Source of the DNA: Diphasiastrum complanatum
Lineage: Eukaryota; Streptophyta; Lycopodiopsida; Lycopodiales; Lycopodiaceae
Direction of reading: 5' to 3'
NCBI GenBank assembly: GCA_029204225.1
Contig: CM055103.1
Span: 20,522,709-20,586,708 of the forward strand
Length of the DNA stretch: 64,000 nt
Positions 42,844-54,400 of this stretch are shown in pieces. The notes beneath the pieces are model-generated. The model was not told the DNA's origin. It made no database searches and was given only the letters and a program-made list of their open reading frames with translations. The translations under genes were made by a program, and so were the position numbers. Each line of letters begins with the position of its first letter. Position 1 is the first letter of the stretch.

Positions 42844-43814
42844 GTTGTAAATTAAAGTAGCATGGATTAGGTTTAATATTTTCTTGTGGATTAATGTAGG
42901 AATCATCATTCAAGTAAACTAAATAGACTGGATTTGTGGTGTAGATCTTGCATACTCCCTTAAATTTCAGTTTATGATGTTTTTGGGATGTCCAAGAATC
43001 AAGAAATGAGTGTTTCTTGATCCTGGACTTCTCATATATTGTTTAGTTTTTAGATTTCAAAAGCCTGTCCATTTCGATTTGTAGCATAAGAGTAGAATAT
43101 CATGGTTTGTTCAACTGGATTGCATGTTGATTTCATGGTTGAACGTTTTGATTACACGTTTGGTTCTTAATGCATGTGATACAGTTCAAGAGTGACATCC
43201 CTGAATTATCGTCTGACAAGCATGACTTTTACTACAACGAAGATCTGTCCCTTCTACCTAAACTGCGTCTTAAACAAGAAAGATAATTTAAAGAAATGCC
43301 CAAACACGCTTGAGAACAGGCAGAACAATTTTGTAAATAAGATAGAATCAAAGAATTAATAAATAGATTCTCTAGAGCAGGGAATATGTCAACATTTGAT
43401 GCATGTTGCTGCTTGAACCACCACATTCTAAATTTGTAAATACTGCAATCCTACCCACGCTCAGGTTCCTGTCCAAAATTTCTATATCTTTGAACACCTC
43501 TGAGTGGTAACAAAGAATGTAACACTCTATATTCTACAACATTCTTGATTTTCCTTGTTCCCAACTCTACAGTCTAATTTTTGAAAGGACTTGGAAGCAA
43601 AACTCCATCTGCTAACAACCACATTTTCATCCCTTACCTGACTGACCACCTACCTCATCTCCCTTACTATAAACGCCCACCACAGATCCTGCACACTACC
43701 ATCATGAAATCTACCAACCCACACAACCATGTGTGCTAACCATGCCCCTGCCTCCTCCACCTGCCCGAAAACCTACATCAACCATAGAGCGTCTAACCTT
43801 CTCAACACACGCTA
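42844..43814. other. No recognisable gene
   Basis: AT-rich sequence without coding signals or clear repeats, leading into the minisatellites. Confidence 0.5.
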
Positions 43815-44335
43815 ATGATCTGTCTGATAATGGACTCCGTACACCATCTTGACCAAATTTACATCTCGACCGACGAGTTTCCACTCCATCTCAACGGAAT
43901 GGTTCCTCTCTCATCTCGACCGACGGGTCTCCACTCCATCTCAACCGAACAGTTCCTCTCCCACATCGACCGACAGGTCTCCATGCCATCTCAATTGAAT
44001 GGTTTCTCTCCCATCTCGACCGACGAGTCTCCAAGCCATCTTGACCAGATAACTTCTCCACATCTCGACCGGCGACCCTCCTCCGCATCTAGACTGGACC
44101 GCCAACTCCCATCTCAACCGCATCCCACACAAACTCGACCGGATACCTACCAAACAAAACTCGACTGGGTCCTACACTTCGTATCTCAACTGGGTCCTAC
44201 ATATAAAAATCTTGACCGAGTCCAGATATAAAATCTTAACCAAGTCAAGACATAAAAAATCTCGACCGAGTCAAGACAAAAAAATCTCGACCGATTGTTC
44301 TCCACTCAAATCTCGATTGGGCCGAGTCCTGTCTC
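43815..44335. repeat. Minisatellite with CATCTCGACCGA units
   Basis: The unit is about 50-60 bp, built on CATCTCGACCGACGGGTCTCC plus CATCTCAACCGAA and TTCCTCTCC, repeated roughly five times, then decaying to shorter TCTCGACCGAGTC-like units up to 44335. The open frames across it on both strands are by-products of the repeat. Confidence 0.85.
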
Positions 44336-44369
44336 TGAGATCTTGACCAAGCCGATTCCATGTCCACAC

Positions 44370-45190
44370 ATAATTTTTTATTTTTTAATCCATCCATTTT
44401 TCAATACACCATTTTTTGATCCATCCATTTTTTCGATACTTTCATTTTTTAATCCATCCATTTTTCGATACACCATTTTTCGATCCATCCATTTTTTGAT
44501 ACCACCATTTTTCGATCCATCCATTTTTTGATACCTCCATTTTTTAATACAACATTTTTTGATCCATCCATTTTTTGATCCATTCACTTTTCGATCCATC
44601 CATTTTTTGATCCACATCCTTTTTCGATACACCATTTTTCGATCCATCCATTTTTAGATACCTCCATTTTTTTATCCATCCATCATTCGATACACCATTT
44701 TTTAATCCATCCATTTTTCAACATCACTATTTTTCGATCCACATCATTTTTCGATACACCATTTTTCGATCCATCCATTTTTTGATACACAATTTTTCGA
44801 TCCATCCATTTTTTTGATATCTCCATTTTTCAATCCATCCATTTTTCAATACACCATTTTTCGATACACCATTTTTCGATCCATCCATTTTTCGAAACCA
44901 CCATTTTTTGATTCATCCAGTTTTCAATCCACATCATTTTTTGATACACCATTTTTTGATCCATCCATTTTTTATACCTCTATTTTTCGATCCATTTATT
45001 TCGATACACCATTTTTCGATACCACCATTTTCCGATCCACCCATTTTTCAATTCACATCATTTTTCCATCCATCCATTTTTTGATCCACATCATTTTTCC
45101 ATCCATCCATTTTTCAATCCATCCATTTTTCGATCCACATCATTTTTTGATACACCATTTTTTGATCCATTTATTTTTCCATCCATTTTT
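44370..45190. repeat. Minisatellite of CCATTTTTCGATCCAT units
   Basis: About 820 bp of imperfect 16-17 bp units alternating CCATTTTTCGATCCAT and CCATTTTTTGATACAC, grouped into 30-35 bp higher-order steps. The unit contains no stop codon in the main frame, so 78-131 codon frames appear (Phe/Ile/Ser/Pro runs); these are artefacts. Confidence 0.95.
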
Positions 45191-45350
45191 TGCTAAAGCA
45201 CGTGACTAGTTTTTTAACCTCGATCGTGAAGATAAGACAGATTGGTCTGTATTGAAACAGTTATCTATCAAGCATTTTAAGCCCTTTCGTTTGATAGAGA
45301 GTCCTTTTGTCAAATTGAGTAATATCAAGATGTCAAAAGTCCTCACGTGT

Positions 45351-46417
45351 ATGTTTCTAACTACAAAGTCTTGTTAGCTTTCATCCATCCGCCTGACACG
45401 AAACATGAAGACGAACGGTTCGCGCACACGAAAGTCAAGGGAAATGAAGACGAATGGTTCACGAACATGAAAGTCAAGGGAAACAAAGACGAACGCTTCT
45501 CGAACATAAAAGATTCACAAACGAGAATCTTTTGTGGTCTGGCACGAGAACCTTTTGTGGTCCAGTACGAGAGAAAGGCAGATGAGCAAAACAAAACCAA
45601 CGATGGAAACGGAACCAATGATGGAAACGAAACCAACGTCGTGAAACCTTCTCCTGGTCTTGACGATCCAAAGAGTACCAGCGAGATCATGCAAGTACCC
45701 AGAAGTACAGATGTCTGATCTGATGGCATGACGTCAATAGATAAAATCTAGGTCGTGGCTAATCTGTCACTCTTGTAAATTCGTGATTAGTTGTAGATGG
45801 CCAATCACTCTAATCTAAAGGTTACACAGAGCGACTATATACTTGCTGGATGATACTTGACACCAGATGACAGAGCACACATACAGTGTAGCAGTCTGAT
45901 GCTAGTAAGCAATCAAGACGAAATTACAGAATACATGTTTGCTTGCAGGCGAAGACAATTCTGTCTAGGATCTGTAGATCCAATTGTCCGCTAGTAAAGC
46001 GAGACGATTACTCGTGAGAGAACTGTGCTTCTCCCACACCAACGCACTATGTGAGTTTGCATGCAGTGCTTGAAGAAATCAGAGAAAGATCAATATAGAT
46101 GATTTTCTTGTTGTGTCTGATCTCGAATGCAAATGCGTCTATTGTTATTCCTGTGTCTAAGTTTCCTTGTTCATTTTAATTCTTCACCTTGGTTGAAACT
46201 ATGTTAAATGCTGCATTAATTTTATAAACATAGATCAGCAGTGCCTGACTACATTCTGGAGGACTGTAGGAGTGATTCGGCCGGCAGTGTCCAGCGATCG
46301 CATTTGAACTCCATCCGAGTCGCAAGAGGATCGTGGTTGTCGCGACTGTTTTGCGATTTTCTCTTCACTCATTCTCATCAGTGGTATCAGAGCATATCAC
46401 CAACATGATTCTCAACA
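45351..46417 (+). repeat. copia-F 5' LTR (about 1067 bp)
   Basis: Its early part contains about two and a half 39 bp tandem units (GAAGACGAACGGTTC... at 45410-45520). The 3' LTR has one unit fewer. A complete primer-type sequence TGGTATCAGAGC lies inside the LTR at 46382-46393, 25 bp before its end. The LTR ends TTCTCAACA. Confidence 0.85.
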
Positions 46418-46418
46418 G

Positions 46419-46430
46419 TGGTATCGGAGC
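46419..46430 (+). promoter_or_regulatory. copia-F primer-binding site
   Basis: TGGTATCGGAGC one base after the LTR end; one mismatch to the standard site. A second copy, TGGTATCAGAGC, lies inside the LTR at 46382-46393. Confidence 0.8.
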
Positions 46431-46639
46431 CTACCTATCTTGTTATAGTTTGACATAGCCGAGAAGCTATCAGATCCAGGAGGCCAAGCATTGAGATAAA
46501 CAACAATTTCAAGGGAACAGACTTCAGAAGCAATGACTTCAATCAACAGCATGCAGAGCAAGATCTGCACAATTCTTGATTCTTCAAGATCTAACTTTCT
46601 AGTCTGAAAAGTTAAGACATCACTCATACTCAAGGGCGA

Positions 46640-47460
46640 AGGTTTATTCTCCTGGTTGGATGGCACGGAAGAAATGCCTACAACATTAGGCAAGGAGCTA
46701 CGCGAATGGAGGGAGAAAAATGACAGGGCAGTAGCCTTGCTATCATCTTCCATCGAAGATAGTCTCACACTTGACCTGGCTACACTCTCCAAAGCCAAGG
46801 AGATGTGGGATGTATTGCTCGCCAGATTTCAGACAAAATCAAGAAGTCAAATCATGATTTTGGAAGACGAGTTGACGAATCTACAGTGAGATGGAAAAGA
46901 CCTCACTTCTTTCGTGAGAAAGATGAAGGATCTGTTTCTATCACTACATAACTCTAGAGCAGAGAACGTGTGTCAGTTGAGAAGCAGCTCGCGTACCTGT
47001 TGAGAGCCTTACCCAAATCATTCCAGATGACGAGAAACCTGCTCGCGAAAGATCCTACCATGAACTTCGAAAAGGAAATTGTTGAGATTCGAGAGGAAGT
47101 TGAGGCCAAAGAACACCTTGATCACAAGGATGGTTCTAACCAAGCCCTCTACGACAACAAAGAAAAATCCAAGAAACAATTTAAGCCTAAGAGAGAGTCA
47201 AATCAGAGGCAAGATCATGATTAGCGAGTAGAGGGGACCAGCAAGAGCAACTGGAAGACCAAAGGGAGGTCTAAGCAACAAGATGCAGACAAGAAGAATT
47301 GCGCGAGATGCAGAAGAGATGGGCATATAGTAGATACATGCTAGCTCAATCCCAAGATTGAGTGTATCCAGTGCCACAAGAAGGATCATGCAGCCATGGG
47401 TTGCCACCAGAACCTGAGAAACAAATCAACACAGAATAGACAGGAGAACAGCAAACAACA
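46640..47460 (+). pseudogene. copia-F gag, interrupted
   Basis: The fragment FSWLDGTEEMPTTLG..REWREKN and the helix MWDVLLARFQ resemble UBN2 Gag. A stop follows LEDELTNLQ at about 46889. A second frame, 46970-47224, has KQLAYLLRALPKSFQMTRNL. Two zinc knuckles follow out of frame: CARCRRDGHIVDTC at about 47300-47340, then a TAG, then CIQCHKKDHAAMGC at about 47367-47405. Two CCHC boxes in tandem distinguish this lineage from copia-A and B, which have one. Confidence 0.8.
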
Positions 47461-47498
47461 ACAGTTCATTCTATGTCGAGGAGCCTGAGAGCTCCAAG

Positions 47499-50400
47499 AT
47501 GGGCGAAGAAAGAACGAACAGAAATTGTTCGACCACCTACATTTGTGAAGACGTGTGTGCAGCATCAACATCTGACACACATGAGGTGATTCTAGACTCA
47601 GGAGCCACCTCACACTCCATGACATCGAGACGAATAATGTCTGATTTCAGAAGTGTAGATCTCTCAAGATTCATAGTTCTTGGAGATGGATCTAGACATC
47701 AAGTGAACGGTATTGGTTCACTATGGCTCAACACCAACGACAAAGACAGACGACTCGAAGATGTTCTATTCGTGCCTACTTTGCAACAAGACTTGTTCTT
47801 TGTAGCAAGAATAGCGAATGCAGGGATGTTTGTGACATTTTTTGCATGCAACGTGATTGATGCCAGTATTAGTACTCTGATTGTTCAAGGTAGAAGGAAA
47901 GAGAACCTATATCATCTGAAGGTACGCCTACTTGAAGATTAGGTGCATCAGATTCATGATGATTCTCCAGACACTCTGTGGCACAGAAGACTCTACCACA
48001 TGAACTCAATGGCACTTTACCAAGCAAGCCATCATGGAGCGATAACAGGGGTCAGCATCTTGAATGCAACTAGTTCGACCACCTGTGATGCATGTTTGAA
48101 GAGCAAGATGTCACGCACTCCATGACCAAGATTCTGGGGCTAGTACATTCTGACATCTGTAGACCATTCAATGTGATCTCAGTAGGAGGTTCAAAGTATT
48201 ATATAACCTTCATTGATGACTATAGTATTCAGAATAAATATGAAGCACTTGACAAAATCACAGAATATGTGAATTGGACTGAAAGATGTACAGGCAACAA
48301 AGTGAAGCAGATCAGAACAGATCGAGGTGGCGAATACATCTCGAATCGCTTCATTGACTTCCACAATGATTGTGGCATCATTCACAGAAGGACTGCAACC
48401 TACACCCTACAGCACAATGGTGTTGTTGAACGAAAGAACAAGACCCTGATGGAAGCAACCAGATGCATGATGGCCTACTCAAAGGCTCCAAGGGTAATGT
48501 GAGCTGAAGTAGTAGCTATAGCCTCATACATCCAGAATAGGACAGGTAAGTCTAGTGTGCCTCACACGACACCACACGAACTATGGTGGGGTAGAAAGCC
48601 CAACCTGTCTCACATCAGAATCTTTGGCTGTGTAGCTTATGCACATATTCCTGACAAGCTTCGAAAGAAGCTTGATGAGAAAGCCGAGCAAGGATTTCTG
48701 GTAGGTTATGACAACAATCCATCATACTACAGAGTCTACATGCCAGACACGAACATTGTGAAAACAGTGAGAGATGTCAAATTCGATGAGAGCAGGACAA
48801 TGGCCAATGACGATCTTGTCAGCTATGAAGTTCTAGAGAAACAATACTATGACCTACCGCCAGTGATAGAGGGAGCAGAGGACGAACACGAAAACAAAGA
48901 TTTTTGAGTCACCTCCCATTCGAACGACGAATCAGAAGAAGAAAGATTCGAGAGGTAGCCTACTGTCGCAGTTCCTGTAAACCAAGATGGTTCCGGACCG
49001 AGCAGAGCATACAAAGGCAAAGGCATTGCTGTCCCAGGAGGATCTCCAAGGAGGTCAGCAAGACCACAAAGAGCACCAGCAAGATATGTGCCAGGCAGCT
49101 CAGCTTCCATATCAGAAGAGTTCTGCCGATTCAGTGGCAAACCACAAACTTTTGAGGAGGTGATTGAATGTCCAAAAAAGGACAGATGGATCCAAGCCAT
49201 GAATGAAGAGATACAGTCCATGAGGAAGAACTAGGTATGGATGTTGGAGCCATTACCACATAAGCGCAAGACTGTCAAATGCATATCTTCAAGCTCAAAT
49301 ACAGACCAGATGAGAATGTGACAAAATACAAGGCAAGACTGGTGGTGAAAGGCTTTTCTTAGAGATATGGTATTGGCTACTCTAAAACCTTCTCTCATGT
49401 TGTCAAACATTCGCCCCTACGTCTGTTATTTGCATATGCAGCAGCTTATGACCTCAGGATCCAATTGTGAACGAGAAGACAGCCTTCTTGCATGGCGAAC
49501 TAGACAGAGAGGTCTATATGGATCAACCCCCAGGATTCATCTCAAAATCACTTCTTGACTATGCATGCAGAATGCATAGAAGCATCTACGGTCTGAAACA
49601 GTCAACCCGACAATGGTACAAGAAGAAAGATCAAGCCCTAAAATCATTAGGATTCAAGCCTCTGTTGGCTGATTCCAATGTATATGTCAGAGTTAGATGG
49701 ACAGATCATCATTGTGGCTGTATACGTGGATGACACTTTGATACTTTACAGGAGTGAGCAGCTGATCGCTAAGGTGAAGACGAACATCTCAAAACATTTT
49801 GAGACAGTGAATCTGGGAGAAGCCGGTGTTACCTAGGCTTACAAATTGAAAGGAACTATGAGGGAGGTAAGTTATACCTTCACCAGTCCAGATACACCCA
49901 GAAGATCCTAGAGGGCTTTGGGATGCTGAACTGCAAAGGAGCGAACACTCCAATGCTCGTAGGGACAGTGTTGACAAGCGACGACTATCCGAAGACTGAG
50001 GAAGAGAGAGAACAGATGCAGCTCACACCTTACAGGAAGCTCATAGGATCCCTGATGTACCTTGCAAACAACACATGTCCTGATATTGCTTATCTAGTAT
50101 TCAGGATGATCCAATTCTGCACGAATCCAAGATTGACACATTGGAAGATTGTGAAACGAATTTTGCAATATCTTCAACTAACGAAGAATTACAGACTGTG
50201 TTATTGTCATGGTGCAGGTTTCAGGATATTTTCCTACAACGATGCTAGCTGGACATCTCTCAAGGACAATTGTAACAGCATCTTAGGAGGATGCACCATC
50301 GCATCAGGAGCAGTAGTTCTTTGGGTCAGCAAGAAGCAGACCATTGTGGCCCAGTCATCTTGCGAAGCTAAATATGTTGCAGCATCAAAGATGGCCAACA

Positions 50401-50666
50401 AGATAATCTGGCTAAGGCAGTTTCTGGACAAATCGGACGAAACAAAAAACGAGCCTCTGGTCTTACAAATGGACAACACCTCTGCAATACACCTGACGAA
50501 AGATCCCGTGTTTCATTCCAGAATGAAGTACATTGCGATCAAGTATCACTTGATCAGGGATCTAATTGAAAAGAAGATGTTGCAGACCACCTTCATCGGA
50601 ACGAAAGACATGGTTGCTGACATCTTCACTAAAGCCCTAGACAAAGGAACAGTCTTGGGATCGTAA
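47499..50666 (+). pseudogene. copia-F pol, interrupted
   Basis: Protease LDSGATSHSM near 47590. Pre-integrase LWHRRLYHMNSMAL near 47980, after a TAG at 47940. Integrase has LVHSDICRPF, FIDDY, IRTDRGGEYISNRF and NGVVERKNKTLMEA in 48120-48500, with a stop at AKAPRVM*AEV. The post-integrase part at 48557-48907 holds HIRIFGCVAYAHIPDKLRKK. RT in broken frames runs from about 49150, with DLRIQL..NEKTAFLHGELDREVY near 49470, SIYGLKQSTRQWY near 49590 and YVDD at 49723-49734. RNase H is open at 49923-50666, with SQSSCEAKYVAASK in place of the usual Glu-Ala-Glu and a FHSRMKYIAIKYHLIRD tail. The LTR begins about 35 bases later. Confidence 0.88.
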
Positions 50667-50702
50667 AGCTATCATGCTTTGAGAGGGAGCTGAAGAAACA
50701 AA

Positions 50703-51723
50703 ATGTTTCTAACTACAAAGCCTTGCTAGCTTTCAGCCCTCCGCCTGACACGAAACATGAAGACAAAGGGTTTGCGAACACGAAAGTCAAGGGAAGCAAA
50801 GACGGACAGTTCGCAAACATGAAAATTCACGAACGAGAATCTTTTGTGGTCTGGCATGAGAACCCTTTGCGGTCCAGTACGAGAGAAAGGCAGACGAGCA
50901 AAACAAAACTAATGATGGAAACGGAACCAACGATGGAAATGAAACCAACATCGTGAAACCTTCTCCTACCCTTGACGCTCCAAAGAGTACCAGTGAGATA
51001 AATACCTAGAAGTAGAGATGTCTGATCTGATGGCATGACGTCAGCAGATACAATCTAGGTTGTGGCTAATCCGCCACTCCTGTAATTTCCTGATTAGTTG
51101 TAGATGGTTAATCACTCTAATCTAAAGGTTACACAGAGCGACTATATACTTGCTGGATGATACTTGACACCAGATGACAGAGCACACATACATTGTAGCA
51201 GTCTGATGCTAGTAAGCAATCAAGACGAAATTACAGAATACATGTTTGCTTGCGTGCGAAGACAATTCTGTCTAGGATCTATAGATCCAACTGTCCGCTA
51301 GTAAAGCGAGACGATTACTCGTGAGAGAACTATTTTTCTCCCACGCCAACACACTGTGTGGATTTGCATGCAGTGCTTGAAGAAATAAGAGAAAGATCAA
51401 TATAGATGATTTTCTTGTTGTGTCTGATCTCGAATGCAAATGCGTCTGCTGTTATTCATGTGTCTAAGTTTTCTTGTTTATTTTAATTTCGCACCTTGGT
51501 TAAAACTATGTTGAATGCTGCATTAATTTTATAAACGTAGATCAGCAGTGCTTGACTACATTTTGGAGGACTGTAGGTTGATTCAGCCGGTAGTGTCCAG
51601 CGATCGCATCTGAACTCCATCCGAGTCGCAAGAGGATCGTGGTTGTCGCGACTATTTTGCGATTTTCTCTTCACTCATTCTCATCAGTGGTATCAGAGCA
51701 TATTACCATCATGATTCTCAACA
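50703..51723 (+). repeat. copia-F 3' LTR (about 1021 bp)
   Basis: Similar to the 5' LTR with many substitutions and one 39 bp unit fewer. It too contains an internal TGGTATCAGAGC (51688-51699) and ends TTCTCAACA. Upstream GAGAGGGAGCTGAAGAAACAAA suggests the true LTR may begin about 12 bases earlier (TGAAGAAAC). Confidence 0.85.
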
Positions 51724-51950
51724 CAAAATGCAAACCCTACTATTTTTGGATCTAGATTCAATGTACCCAAAGTTCAAATTTGATCTCTTTCAAACACGAC
51801 TACCAACTTTCCCACACTTTCAAAAAGTGTTTATTGAATGTATTTTAAACTAATATAACTTCAAAAAATTTATCTCTAATTCTAAAATGAGTTTTGGCCT
51901 CAATTGACAATTTACCAAAATATGACTAAACTTGTTGAAATCTCTCACAC
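51724..51950 (-). repeat. LTR fragment, minus orientation
   Basis: Its right end, TGAAATCTCTCACA followed by CTCCCTCTTCAACTAG, is the mirror of a polypurine tract GAAGAGGGAG plus LTR start TGTGAGAGATTTCA, as at copia-B. The copia-F LTR cuts it on the left. No body of this element follows on the right. Confidence 0.5.
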
Positions 51951-52360
51951 TCCCTCTTCAACTAGACACAAAATCATTCTATCAAACAAACAACACAAAT
52001 AGCAAAAAGAATCGAGAGAAGAGATCAATTGTAATTTGTAGTTTTGTTATGAGTGAGTTGATCAGTGTCTCACTCGTTGGCGGCCTGTTGCTCCTCTCAC
52101 GAATTAGTTATGTTTTGCTTGTTGGCAGACTTTCACGCATAGCTCATGGTGCTTGAATGCGACTATCTTCTCTTCTATATCTTTGCCAAATAGTTTTTGT
52201 TCATTCTATTTTATCATCTATCTGGGGACATTGTAAGGTCACTAAGTAACAGTTTAAAAGACACACTTAATCTTAAACCGTTAGTTAGTTGTCCCCTGAT
52301 GACGTGGACCTTGGCAGCTAAGCATGGTAGTCCAAGACTCCATGCTCATCAAGATGCCAC
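51951..52360. other. No recognisable gene
   Basis: Spacer between LTR fragments and the copia-G RNase H remnant. A + frame of 74 codons has no motif. Confidence 0.4.
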
Positions 52361-54298
52361 CTATTAGATCGAATTGTTTGCCTTCGGTTCATGCTCTCTG
52401 TCTAGGGGGTGTCTTTTCATTGCAGGGATGAACACTTTTCTTTCGTCCTTCATTGCATCTTCATGGAGCGTCAGGGAATGGTTGCATGAGTTCAACATTT
52501 CCAACACTCCCTCTTGAACATTGCAACCTTTGTTGTGTTTGTTCAGCCCCATTGTGCTTCTTTTCTTTTCGAACAGTGGTTGTCGAGTGGCTTCGTGAGC
52601 AAATCTGCAACCATGTCCTTTGACTTTATGTATTGAACACTCAGCTCTCCTTTCGAGATTAAGTCTCGAATGTGGTTGTACATTAGGGGAATGTGTTTGG
52701 TCTTTGAATGGAAGAATGGATTCTAAGATAGATATATGGCACTCTGAGAATCCATTATCATGGTGCATGGTTCTCTTTGTTGTATGCCAATTGCATCCAG
52801 CATCATCTGCAACCACACCACCTCATTTGCCACCTTCGATGTTGCCACATATTTGCATTGCATGAAGATTGAGCTACAAGTGTTTGCTTCTTGCATAGCC
52901 AACTGACTACTACTCCACACGCTATTGAACATCCTCCTGTTACTGATTTGATGTCATCTTTGCAGCTTGCCCAACTTGCATCACTATAGTATTGCAACTC
53001 AAACAATTTTTCTTCTTTGTCTGCTTTGTAGATCAATCCCACAGTTTGAGTGCCCTTCAGATATTGCAGAATTCGTTTCGCCATTCGCCAATGCACCATG
53101 CCAAGATTCGAAGAGAATTGGCTTAATGCATAGACAGAGAAGGCCAAGTCAGGTCTGGTATAGATTGTGAGGTACATCAAACTACCGATCAGATTTTGGT
53201 ATGGAATGCCTTCCATCCTTTATCACTCCTCATCTATGTTTGGGCAATCCTGCTTTATCAGTCTGGCTCCAGCTATCATTGGTGTGGCATTTTCTTTGTA
53301 GTCCATCATTCAGTACTGCTTCAATACCTTTTCGACATATTCAGATTGAGTCAGATGCAAAACTCCTCTGATTCGATCCCTTCTGATCTCCAGCCCAAGG
53401 CACTTAGTTGCTTCTCCCAGATCTGTGATTTCATAACTTGCAGATATCAGACTCTTTGTTTTCTTAATTAGTATCAAGGAAATTCCTATCATCAGGGAGT
53501 CTCATCAGGGAGTCATCCACAAAAATAGTCAAAATCACAAAACTTCTTCCTACTCTTTTTATATATACATTGCAGTCTGGTTGAGTAGGAACGAAGTCTA
53601 GAGACTTCAGAAGATTGTCAAGCTTCTTGTACCAAGCTCGTGATGTCTGCTTTACACCATAAATACATCGTTGTAACCAACAAATATATTGTCGATTGTT
53701 AGGATCTTCGAATCCTTCAGGCTGCTTCATGAAGATTTCTTCCTCTAGATCTCCATGGAGAAAGGCTGTCTTCACATCAATTTGGTGTATTTCTAGATTG
53801 TATTGCATTGCATATGTGAGGAGTAGTCGAATACTTGCCATTTTGACCATTGGTGAGTACGTATCCAAATAGTCGATGCCATACATTTGTGTGTAGCCCT
53901 TGGCCACAAGTCTGGCCTTGTAGCATCCAACACTACCATTTGATTTGATCTTTCTTTTGTATAGCCATTTGCAGTCAACGAAGTGGCTCCAGTGTCCACG
54001 CCCCATTGGACCTCATTGACTCAACTTTTCTGACATTGTCTACTTTCACAATTCTCCTTCTTGACTCTAGATAGCTTCTTGATATGTATTTGGTTCTTCA
54101 GTGAAGCTACAAAATTCGAACTCTATATCTTTGCTCCATTGAAGATTGTCAGTGTATCGTTCTAGAGGTCTTCTTTGTCTTGTTGACCGTCTGGGTCCCT
54201 TTCGTCGCTGCTCGATTGTTTCTTCTTTGTCAGGTTGATCTTCAGCTTCCTTCTGCTCAGGAGTCTGGGGCTCGATGTTCTGGTTTGACATTTGGTCT
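52361..54298 (-). pseudogene. copia-G fragment: linker, RT and RNase H
   Basis: On the minus strand, the linker reads GPRRSTRQRRPLERYTDN at about 54190-54130. RT runs 54006-53464, with CKWLYKRKIKSNGSV, KARLVAKGYTQMYGIDY, IHQIDVKTAFLHGDLEEEIF and an FVDD variant (LTIFVDDSLM). The RT tail is in another frame near 53490-53310 (ATKCLGLEIRRDRIRGVLHL). RNase H runs 53216-52803, with YQNLIGSLMYLTIYTRPDLA and YSDASWASCKDDIKSVTGGC, and ends near 52600. Gag, protease and integrase are missing. The catalytic box reads FVDD instead of YVDD. The right edge joins an 84 bp piece of the copia-H LTR. Confidence 0.85.
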
Positions 54299-54382
54299 CT
54301 AAGCCAAAAGAGCTCAATTCATCTTTGGCATTTTTAGGACCCCTACTTACAACATTAGATAGATTTTTCCAATATTTCAACA
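54299..54382 (-). repeat. copia-H 3' LTR, truncated to 84 bp
   Basis: It matches the end of 58329-58904 (CTAAGCCAAAAGAGCTCAAT to ATATTTCAACA) with one substitution seen. A purine tract, minus-strand TTAGGAGGAG, lies at 54383-54392. Confidence 0.9.
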
Positions 54383-54400
54383 CTCCTCCTAAAAATGTAT

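Larger units (their letters stand above)
45351..51723 (+). mobile_element. Old, decayed copia element with about 1 kb LTRs (copia-F)
   Basis: LTR-like direct repeats at 45351-46417 and 50703-51723 flank a degenerate gag-pol. The PBS at 46419 has one mismatch (TGGTATCGGAGC). The polypurine tract is near 50682-50690 (GAGAGGGAG). The 5' LTR lacks the first 12 bases or so (TGAAGAAACAAA) seen at the 3' LTR, and no target duplication fits. Proteins differ from copia-A/B/H, showing a separate lineage. Numerous stops make it inactive. Confidence 0.88.

Noticed and set aside
43815-45190. CRISPR-like array
   Set aside because: Units are contiguous tandem repeats without unique spacers, and the genome is plant nuclear.
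44295-45209. Open frames of 78-131 codons rich in Phe, Ile and Pro across the minisatellite, on both strands
   Set aside because: They exist only because the repeat unit lacks stop codons in some frames; no domain, no start context.
45300-45351. Target-site duplication for copia-F
   Set aside because: GTGTA at the left and CAAAA at the right do not match, and the 5' LTR lacks its first bases, so the original ends are not both present.
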